Source of the DNA: Elusimicrobiota bacterium | Lineage (GTDB): Bacteria > Elusimicrobiota > Elusimicrobia > JACQJN01 | DNA length: 10,090 nucleotides | Reading direction: 5' to 3' | NCBI GenBank assembly: GCA_016205085.1 | Contig: JACQJN010000005.1 | Location: 1-10,090, forward strand | Shown: positions 1-5,559 of the stretch, one piece after another | Layout of the letters: each line of letters begins with the position of its first letter | Numbering within the stretch: the stretch's first letter is position 1 | Program-made: the position numbers and the translations under genes | The notes under the pieces: generated by a model | Told to the model about the DNA's origin: nothing | What the model saw: only the letters and a program-made list of their open reading frames with translations | Databases searched by the model: none

Positions 1-600
1 CATAGAAGTTTTTCTCGATACGATTCGTGCCAGACGATTTGAGTTGGCAAAAGCGGCACCTTCCACGCCTAAGACAATTTTACCAGTCAAGCCCTGTTTC
101 ATAAGCGCCAATCGGTGCGGCTCCAGTGTCTTATCTTGGTGAAAGTCGCCAAAAAGAATTATTTTAGACTTATGATGATGTCCCCTCCGTGTGGGAGGAG
201 CTCTGGGTAGTTGGATCTCAAGAGGGCGGGATCTGAAGCTCTTGGTTTTGGAACCGTCGTAAATATGATTTAAGACGGGCGACGCTTGGTCTATATTGGG
301 GGTGCGCTTTGTTAAATCAGAGATGGGATTCCCTTTAAGGGATTGGGCCCGCATCAACAAGGGGCTTCCGGCTGTGAACGTTTTTAGAGAGGATGCCAGA
401 GGAAGGATCTGTTTAAAAGGAATGTTATAGATTAAGGAAGTTCTTTCATGAAAAAAGGGCAAAGATAGAGACAAATCTGTATAAACTTCATTCTTGAATT
501 GGATGTTTGTTGTGAATGCCTTTTGGCAGTAAAGGTTTGGGGATAGAAAAATCAAACAAAAGGACAGTAAAATAGACAGACTACGATTAAATAGTTTCAC
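1..600 (-). CDS. Exported protein of unknown function, GTG start, cut by the left edge
   Basis: An uninterrupted reading frame of 200 codons runs from GTG at 600 to the window edge with no stop. The start is supported by a ribosome binding site AGAGGG (613-608) seven bases upstream, and there is no in-frame ATG between it and the nearest upstream stop. The first residues (MKLFNRSLSILL, then SFCLIFLSPN) form a clear Sec signal peptide with possible cleavage near residues 20-26. Residues 30-140 look like a low-complexity linker, including a YDGSKTK stretch and a Pro/Arg-rich stretch followed by HHHKSK. From about residue 145 a folded domain seems to begin: IILFGDFHQ, then about 20 residues later GKIVLGVEGA. 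The G-D/E-x-H, then V-x-G-x-E spacing resembles the first motifs of the ChaN/EreA/TraB-like hydrolase superfamily. That match is weak and the rest of the domain is off the window. It lies 170 bases downstream of serS and probably has its own expression control. Confidence 0.8.
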   Translation of the reverse strand, partial: MKLFNRSLSILLSFCLIFLSPNLYCQKAFTTNIQFKNEVYTDLSLSLPFFHERTSLIYNIPFKQILPLASSLKTFTAGSPLLMRAQSLKGNPISDLTKRTPNIDQASPVLNHIYDGSKTKSFRSRPLEIQLPRAPPTRRGHHHKSKIILFGDFHQDKTLEPHRLALMKQGLTGKIVLGVEGAAFANSNRLARIVSRKTSM

Positions 601-607
601 CGTTTTT

Positions 608-671
608 CCCTCTAGCGAACAGGGCCCCCTTTCTGAGGGGATCGCTGGTCCCCGGAACTCTGCGAAGGGGG
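608..671 (-). promoter_or_regulatory. Structured leader with alternating C/G runs before the GTG start at 600
   Basis: In transcript (minus) order the leader holds C-run 1 (671-667), G-run 2 (653-650), C-run 3 (640-637) and G-run 4 (629-625). Runs 1:2, 2:3 and 3:4 can each pair. The 2:3 hairpin is GGGGA/TCCCC with a 7-base loop. The 3:4 hairpin is CCCCT/AGGGG with a 5-base loop, and is extended by AGCGA (646-642) pairing with TCGCT (618-614). The base of that outer stem touches the ribosome binding site AGAGGG (613-608). Run 3 also carries CCCTC (639-635), which could pair with GAGGG of the ribosome binding site. These alternatives are what a translational or attenuation switch would need. 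There is no U-tract, so this is not an ordinary intrinsic terminator. It matches no riboswitch class I recognise. The rest of the 601-770 gap shows only a weak 5-bp hairpin (686-701) and no convincing promoter. Confidence 0.4.
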
Positions 672-770
672 CTACTCTTTAGAATAACAGAAGCGCCTGT
701 TTTGAGGAAGTGTCCTAAGTCCTATAAAAAACTTGAAATTAGACCTATTTAGGGAGGGACAAAGGACCTA

Positions 771-2006
771 CTAGGGGAGAGACTTTCTCTTGAGGTAGTC
801 CTGAAGAGCCGAAGGAACTTCGACAGTCCCATCCTTCTTTTGGTAATTCTCCAGGATGGCGGCAAAAATCCTACCTACCGCCACGCCGCTGCCATTGAGC
901 GTGTGGACAAATCCGGAGCCGTTTTTCCCTTTATAACGGGTATTCATCCGGCGAGCCTGGAAATCCCAGCAGTTGGAGCAGGAGGATACTTCTCTCCAAC
1001 GATCCTCCCCCGGCATCCACACCTCCAGGTCATATGTCTTACAGGAAGCGAACCCCAAGTCGCCCGTGCAAAGCTCCAAAACGCGATAGGGGAGCTCCAG
1101 ACGTTTTAAGACTTCCTCTGCGTGCCCAGTCAATTCCTCCAACGCCTTCATGGAATCCTCCGGCTTGGTGATCCAGACGAGCTCCACCTTGTTGAATTGG
1201 TGATTGCGGATGAGTCCCCTGGTATCCTTGCCATAAGAACCCGCTTCCTGGCGGAAGCAGGCGGTATAGGCTGTGTACTTTAGAGGAAGTTTCTCTTCCG
1301 GAATAGTTTCGCCACGATGGAGGTTTGTGAGAGGGACCTCCGCAGTAGGGATGAGAAACAGATCCTCGCCATTGAGCTTGTACAAGTCTTCTTCAAATTT
1401 AGGAAGTTGACCCGTACCGGTCAGTATTTCTCCCGTGACCAAAAAAGGAGGGAATATTTCCAAATAGTTATGCTCCCGCATATGAATATCCAACATAAAT
1501 TGAATCAACGATCTTTCCAGTTGTGCACCCACTCCTCTGAGCAAGGCAAACCTAGCCCCAGACATTCTCCCCGCTGATTCAAAATCTAATATCCCCAAAT
1601 TCTGCCCCAACACGTGGTGGTCCTGAGTTTTAAAGTCAACCGCCTTTTTGAAACTTATGTTCTCTCGTACCACACGATTGTCTCCAGGTGTCTTTCCCAA
1701 CGGAACAGAGGAGTGAGGAAGATTGGGTAGACTTAAAGAGAACTTCTGAACGCCGTTTTCCATCACTGACAGCAGTTTCTCCTTCTCCTGCAGTTCCACC
1801 TTTACTCTCTTGGCCTCCCCCACTTCTCGCCTTTTGGACAAGTCATTAAGTTTGGCTCGTAAAGATTCCACCTCTTTCTGTTCCTGTCGTTTTTGTACTA
1901 CCGACAGAATGAGCTTTTCCAAATCATCAGAGTAGCGACCGCCGCGGTCCTGGATGCCTTTTCTGGCTTTGTCCGGATCGTTGATTAAGAGTTTCTCATC
2001 CAACAT
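771..2006 (-). CDS. serS: Seryl-tRNA synthetase
   Basis: Cytosolic class II synthetase that activates serine with ATP and charges tRNA-Ser (and tRNA-Sec where present). The 411 residues are slightly shorter than typical bacterial SerRS (about 425). Residues 1-25 show the usual N-terminal pattern (MLDEKLLINDPDKARKG). Residues about 28-88 form the charged coiled-coil arm that holds the long variable arm of tRNA-Ser. The catalytic core follows: TAEVP (221-225), motif 2 with FRQEAGSYGKDTRG (251-264) and RNHQFNKVEL, the SSCSN block (341-345), and motif 3 GSGVAVGRIFAAILE (372-386). All expected active-site blocks are present, so it should be functional. The ATG lies one base after the stop of the upstream membrane-protein gene, with GGAG/GGAAG purine stretches just upstream, so it is probably co-transcribed and translationally coupled with archease and rtcB. 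It ends in TAG. Confidence 0.97.
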   Translation of the reverse strand: MLDEKLLINDPDKARKGIQDRGGRYSDDLEKLILSVVQKRQEQKEVESLRAKLNDLSKRREVGEAKRVKVELQEKEKLLSVMENGVQKFSLSLPNLPHSSVPLGKTPGDNRVVRENISFKKAVDFKTQDHHVLGQNLGILDFESAGRMSGARFALLRGVGAQLERSLIQFMLDIHMREHNYLEIFPPFLVTGEILTGTGQLPKFEEDLYKLNGEDLFLIPTAEVPLTNLHRGETIPEEKLPLKYTAYTACFRQEAGSYGKDTRGLIRNHQFNKVELVWITKPEDSMKALEELTGHAEEVLKRLELPYRVLELCTGDLGFASCKTYDLEVWMPGEDRWREVSSCSNCWDFQARRMNTRYKGKNGSGFVHTLNGSGVAVGRIFAAILENYQKKDGTVEVPSALQDYLKRKSLP

Positions 2007-2007
2007 A

Positions 2008-2661
2008 CTACTTCCACTCCACTGGAATTTCCGACTCCAAAATATGCCCCTCCAAACTCTCTCCCTCCTTCGGCTCCACCATCACCTGCGCCTTAATCGC
2101 CTCCGGCCAGTACCCTAACCGTTTCATACGCTTAAAATAATCTTTGAAATCCAGGTGGGCCAAAGGGATCTGTTTCTGCTGGACCCCGGGCAGTTTGGGA
2201 ACACGCCTCTCTTCCAACCAGAATGGAACCGTCCAAATCCCGGAACCCCTCACCCCTCCTATAGGTATCATCTTTGCGGAGAGCGCGTATCGAATCAAAA
2301 CTCCCTCCACAGTTTTTGAATCCGAATTAACCAAAGATACTAGGACTCTGGCTTTCCCAGGAGACTTGCTATCGGGACCCTGCACCCAGCTGGTGATAGA
2401 GCGAAATTTTCGCGGTGGCTTTCCGTTCATAACCCCCACCTGCCACTCAATCCCCTGCAATCTAACGCCAGCCCATACCACACCAGATATCAAAAATAAA
2501 ACACCCATTGTCAATAAACATACGAATCCGACGGGTGGCCGGAGATTTGCCCGCAAGACCCCGTAGCGGAGAGGAGTCTCCATAGGAGGGGAACCACGGG
2601 AGGGTTCCCGGTGGGGCCCGGGGGCCAAGGGCAAACTCTGGACAGGCCCTGTCGGGTTCAT
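2008..2661 (-). CDS. Single-pass membrane protein of unknown function between rtcB and serS
   Basis: Family not recognised. The chosen ATG (2661-2659) overlaps the rtcB stop as ATGA and has GGAG about ten bases upstream, giving 217 residues. An open frame extends upstream to another ATG at 2724, but that would overlap rtcB by 67 bp. A third candidate start, METPLRYG at 2583, has no purine-rich site before it. Residues 1-26 are Pro/Gly-rich. One hydrophobic helix (GFVCLLTMGVLFLISGVVWAGV, split here as GFVCLLTMGV and LFLISGVVWAGV) spans about residues 45-66. The following 150 residues (RLQGIEWQVGVMNGKPP onward) look beta-rich with no Cys and would lie outside the membrane: the positively charged segment RYGVLRANLR before the helix suggests N-in, C-out. 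It ends one base before serS. Its presence inside an RNA-ligase/synthetase operon gives no clear function. Existence as a gene is fairly sure because the frame is open, the overlaps are tidy and a helix is present; the start is less sure. Confidence 0.75.
   Translation of the reverse strand: MNPTGPVQSLPLAPGPHREPSRGSPPMETPLRYGVLRANLRPPVGFVCLLTMGVLFLISGVVWAGVRLQGIEWQVGVMNGKPPRKFRSITSWVQGPDSKSPGKARVLVSLVNSDSKTVEGVLIRYALSAKMIPIGGVRGSGIWTVPFWLEERRVPKLPGVQQKQIPLAHLDFKDYFKRMKRLGYWPEAIKAQVMVEPKEGESLEGHILESEIPVEWK
2589..2626. repeat. Two adjacent GC-rich inverted repeats near the start of the membrane-protein gene
   Basis: GGGAACC (2589-2595) and GGTTCCC (2603-2609) are perfect 7-base inverted repeats around a 7-base loop. 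Next to them GGCCC (2615-2619) and GGGCC (2622-2626) form a 5-base stem around two bases. In the leftward transcript both would fold between the ATGA start at 2661 and the alternative ATG at 2583, just after the rtcB stop. They could weaken translation of the membrane protein relative to rtcB, or stabilise the upstream mRNA end. There is no U-tract, so termination is unlikely. No other copies were noticed in the window. Confidence 0.5.
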
Positions 2662-4118
2662 CCTTTTACCACTCCCATAGGTTTCATACGAGCCACCTTC
2701 CGGCTGATCCCTGCCTGGTGACACACCTCTACCACCTCTGAAACATCCTTATAAGCAAAGGGAGCCTCCTCCGCTAGACCCTTATAGGAACCGGTTCGAA
2801 CCTCAATCCCCTGCGTTTTCAACTGATCTTTAAGCTGGTGTCCCTCGATCTGTTTGGAAGCCTGAGTTCTACTCATCATCCTGCCGGCCCCATGTGCGCA
2901 AGTTCCAAAAGTTTCCTTCATGGCCCGGTTCGTCCCCACCAAGACATAGGAGTAGGTTCCCATGGAGCCTGGAACTAAAACAGGCTGACCCACGGAGCGA
3001 TAGGGTGCCGGTACTTCAGGGTGGCCTGCCGGGAAGGCCCGTGTAGCCCCTTTTCTATGCACACAAACCTTCACAATCTTTCCTTTCCTAAAGGACGAGA
3101 GTGCTTCGCCTCCAGGAAACTCATGTTCTTCCATCTTCCCCACATTATGGCACACATCATACACAACTCCCAAGCCCAATTCCCTAGGGTTTTTACCCAA
3201 TGCTTTCATAAAAGCTTCCCGAGTGTAATGCGTGATGACCTGTCGGTTGGCTCTTGCAAAGTTAGCTCCGGCACACATGGCAGCGAAATAATCCTTGCCT
3301 TCTTGAGAACTTAAAGGGGCACAGCAAAGTTGGCGATCCGGAAGGGAGATACCATATTTCTGAGAAGCTTTCTGCATGACGCTCAAGAAATCATCGCAAA
3401 TCTGGTACCCGCAGCCGCGCGAGCCCGTATGAATCAAAACCACCATCTGACCTTTGAATAATCCAAAGACAGCAGCTACCTTTTGATCGTAAATTTCATC
3501 TACCTCCTGAATTTCCAAAAAGTGGTTGCCGCTGCCCAGGGTGCCCAGTTGATTTTTGCCTCTCTCCACGGAACGCGGACTGGGGAGGGTGGGGTCCGCT
3601 CCCTCCAAGAAACCTCCATCCTCAATTGTCTCTAGGTCCTCCCTGTCCCCATAGCCCTTTTCTACCGCCCACCTTGCCCCTTTTTTAAAAACTTGCTGCA
3701 TCTCCTGCTTATTTAGGGAAATATGTCCTTCCGAACCGACCCCGGATGGCACGGCATGAAATAAAGTATCCATCAGTTTGGGGATGTGCGGTCGCACATC
3801 CTCTGCCATCAGATTGCTCCTCAAAAGCCGGACACCACAGGATATATCATACCCGATCCCTCCGGGAGAGATGACTCCGTCTCCGACCTCCATGGCACTG
3901 ACACCTCCGACGGGGTACCCGTAACCCCAATGGGCATCCGGCATGGCGAGGGAGTAACCGACTATCCCGGGAAGGGTGGCTACGTTGGCCACCTGCTCCG
4001 CCACGCGCTCGCGTTCGATCTTGGAAAGCATCTTCTCGGAGGTATACACTAACCCTGGGACCCGCATCTGTCCCGTTTTAGGCAGCTCCCACCGGTAGTC
4101 GTCAATTTTCCTAAACAT
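2658..4118 (-). CDS. rtcB: RNA-splicing ligase RtcB
   Basis: GTP- and Mn2+-dependent RNA ligase that joins 2',3'-cyclic phosphate or 3'-phosphate ends to 5'-OH ends through an RNA-ppG intermediate. It acts in tRNA splicing in archaea and animals, and in RNA repair in bacteria. The 486-residue length is normal for the longer, archaeal/metazoan-like form. Expected active-site residues are all visible: Asp91 and Cys94 in GIGYDISCGVRLL, His199 in GTLGSGNHFLE, His230 in IHTGSRGCG, His324 in VCHNVGK, and the guanylate-accepting His409 in CAHGAGRMMSR. Spacings match the family closely. The C-terminus (EVVEVCHQAGISRKVARM) is also typical. The ATG overlaps the archease stop by 8 bp (ATGTTTAG), and the TGA stop overlaps the next start as ATGA. 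This tight order suggests one mRNA and matched expression with archease. No RtcA, RtcR or sigma-54 promoter is visible, so regulation of the E. coli type is not indicated. Confidence 0.97.
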   Translation of the reverse strand: MFRKIDDYRWELPKTGQMRVPGLVYTSEKMLSKIERERVAEQVANVATLPGIVGYSLAMPDAHWGYGYPVGGVSAMEVGDGVISPGGIGYDISCGVRLLRSNLMAEDVRPHIPKLMDTLFHAVPSGVGSEGHISLNKQEMQQVFKKGARWAVEKGYGDREDLETIEDGGFLEGADPTLPSPRSVERGKNQLGTLGSGNHFLEIQEVDEIYDQKVAAVFGLFKGQMVVLIHTGSRGCGYQICDDFLSVMQKASQKYGISLPDRQLCCAPLSSQEGKDYFAAMCAGANFARANRQVITHYTREAFMKALGKNPRELGLGVVYDVCHNVGKMEEHEFPGGEALSSFRKGKIVKVCVHRKGATRAFPAGHPEVPAPYRSVGQPVLVPGSMGTYSYVLVGTNRAMKETFGTCAHGAGRMMSRTQASKQIEGHQLKDQLKTQGIEVRTGSYKGLAEEAPFAYKDVSEVVEVCHQAGISRKVARMKPMGVVKG

Positions 4119-4530
4119 CGAATATCACCTTGGCTTTGAGGCGATGACCGTCGCGTTCAATTTTAAGGCCGTGGTACGTAGCGGCCTTGACTTCGCGAGC
4201 TAAGTGTACTCCGCCTGGTATCTTGCCGCCGTACATCTCCGCTTTCAGAGTTTGCGTATCGGCCGACAAAATCTTGCCTTGGGAAGGAATCCAGCTCTGA
4301 GCTGACACAAGATATATGATCTCATTGAGCCAGGAGACCATCAGAGATTCCGGATCTCCTGATTTAAGTAAGACAACCTTCTTTTCATTTGAAGATACCG
4401 AAACATTCCCATATACCGCCAACAGCCCGCGGGCTGCATTTTCAAAAAGTTGTTCCAAATCCTTACCCCAAAATTCCAACCCCATCTCAGCCGTGTGGGG
4501 AATTATCTTGAAACCTAGAGGTTTTGCCAC
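4111..4530 (-). CDS. Archease, protein cofactor of RtcB
   Basis: Archease activates RtcB by promoting its guanylylation and allowing multiple turnovers; it acts in the cytosol. The 139 residues are normal length. Family landmarks: HTAEMGLEFWGKDLEQLFENAA split as HTAEMGLEFWG (12-22) and DLEQLFENAARGLL (24-37); SLMVSWLNEIIYL (62-74); EVKAATYHGLKI (113-124); and the C-terminal VIFDV with the conserved acidic residue Asp138. The family usually has HTAD in the first motif; here position 15 is Glu, which may still bind a metal. The start is GTG at 4530, the only sensible start before the HTAE motif, but no good ribosome binding site precedes it (AAGGA is about 20 bases away). The start lies only 6 bp from the start of the divergent peptidase gene. 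It is the first gene of the leftward set and overlaps rtcB by 8 bp. Confidence 0.93.
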   Translation of the reverse strand: MAKPLGFKIIPHTAEMGLEFWGKDLEQLFENAARGLLAVYGNVSVSSNEKKVVLLKSGDPESLMVSWLNEIIYLVSAQSWIPSQGKILSADTQTLKAEMYGGKIPGGVHLAREVKAATYHGLKIERDGHRLKAKVIFDV

Positions 4531-4536
4531 TATACT
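4508..4536 (+). promoter_or_regulatory. Near-consensus sigma-70 type promoter directly abutting the peptidase ATG
   Basis: TTGAAA (4508-4513) and TATACT (4531-4536) are separated by exactly 17 bp; each hexamer differs from consensus by one base. The -10 ends at the base before ATG 4537. If used, transcription would begin near 4543, inside the annotated frame. The message would then be almost leaderless, starting about three bases before the in-frame GTG at 4546. On the other strand the start codon of archease (4530-4528) lies inside the spacer, so polymerase bound here could also interfere with archease transcription. This is a sequence match only. Confidence 0.5.
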
Positions 4537-5559
4537 ATGGATTCTGTGAAATCCTTTATACTTTTTCTAGTTTTTGCGACTCTGCCCGCTTGGCCGGAGC
4601 AAAAGCTAGAAAATCGTCTTCTTACGGAAATATCCAAAGGCTCCTACTTCCGAGCCACCGAATTGTACAAAGAATATACCATCCGAGAAAATCCAAGCCC
4701 TCTCGCTCAACATATCGCCGGATACGCTTGGTTGAAGTTAAACGTTTTGGAAGTCGCCAAAGATCTTCTACAAAAGGCTTCAGGTCAAGAGACTTCCCAG
4801 ACCCCCGGCATCCCTCCCGTACAACAACTCCTATCCAAAATCGAATCCATAGAACTTATTTTACCTCCCCTCTTGCCCATAAAAGACCTACCCCGCATCC
4901 AAGTTCGTGCCAGCGGGGAGGCCGGCTGGGAAAAAACCATTCTAACCGACATCGCTACATTTTCTGTGGTGGCATGGCGCGTGCTTAGGCAAGACCCGGC
5001 CCCTATCCAAATAGTGCTTCTCCCCGACAAAAATTCGTTCGAAAATTTGCACCGACTGCTCCTGGATGCAGAGCCCCGTCCTCCATGGAAAACCGCCACC
5101 GGAAATCTCCATATTGTGCTTCTGTCCCCTGTCAGTTCCTCCACCGCGCTGCATGAGTACGGACATGCCATACTCCATACATTCTTTGGAGACCATTATG
5201 GTGAAATGATCCCTCCCTGGTTCGACGAAGGTATCGCCGGGCTCATGGCCAGCGAACTGGACCCCACTTTGTTGGAACAGGCAAAACGCACATTGAAGTC
5301 CCTTCATTCCAAAGAGGATATCACCGCGCTGGACGACATTTCCCCCAGTTTGTTCTATGATTCCGGCCCGGAGCTGAACTATGCCATCAGTACGCTGATG
5401 GCGGAGGAATTAAGAAGGAGAAAAGGACAGGAAATATTCAGGAAGATACTGCTTCAGACAAAGAAATCCAGAAGTCTAAGAGAAGGCCTACAAAGGGCCG
5501 CGGGTTTATCTCCGGAATCTCTCTACTCAACTACTCTTCAGCGCCATTCTCCGCAATAG
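4537..5559 (+). CDS. Exported gluzincin-type zinc metallopeptidase (HExxH)
   Basis: Predicted exported peptidase of 340 residues. Residues 1-20 (MDSVKSFILFLVFATLPAWP) form a signal peptide. Residues about 24-105 are helical and TPR-like (RLLTEISKGSYFRATELY, AGYAWLKLNVLEVAKDLL). The catalytic centre is HEYGH at 206-210, giving two zinc-binding His and the catalytic Glu. It is followed 20 residues later by PPWFDEGIAGLMA, where Glu231 fits as the third zinc ligand, the arrangement of the peptidase MA clan. The C-terminal third is helical and Lys/Arg-rich. The substrate is unknown; cell-wall or protein processing outside the cytoplasm is inferred. ATG 4537 is the conventional start, but GTG 4546 (giving MKSFILFLVF) is possible if the promoter ending at 4536 is used; both keep the signal peptide. 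It reads opposite to all its neighbours and overlaps the end of gyrA by 29 bp. Confidence 0.88.
   Translation: MDSVKSFILFLVFATLPAWPEQKLENRLLTEISKGSYFRATELYKEYTIRENPSPLAQHIAGYAWLKLNVLEVAKDLLQKASGQETSQTPGIPPVQQLLSKIESIELILPPLLPIKDLPRIQVRASGEAGWEKTILTDIATFSVVAWRVLRQDPAPIQIVLLPDKNSFENLHRLLLDAEPRPPWKTATGNLHIVLLSPVSSSTALHEYGHAILHTFFGDHYGEMIPPWFDEGIAGLMASELDPTLLEQAKRTLKSLHSKEDITALDDISPSLFYDSGPELNYAISTLMAEELRRRKGQEIFRKILLQTKKSRSLREGLQRAAGLSPESLYSTTLQRHSPQ

Noticed and set aside
681..701. Hairpin AACAG/CTGTT as a serS terminator
   Set aside because: The stem is only five A/T-rich pairs and the following bases are not a U-tract.
601..770. tRNA or other known small RNA between serS and the leftmost gene
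   Set aside because: No cloverleaf, CCA end or T-loop motif on either strand, and no SRP RNA, tmRNA or 6S-like landmarks.
2661..2724. ATG at 2724 as the start of the membrane protein
   Set aside because: It would overlap rtcB by 67 bp; the ATGA start at 2661 has a purine-rich site and fits the tight spacing of the neighbours.
4524..4988. TTG-started plus-strand frame overlapping the peptidase start
   Set aside because: Shadow of the peptidase gene in another frame; Ser/Arg-rich, no motifs, while the peptidase frame has a signal peptide and HEYGH.
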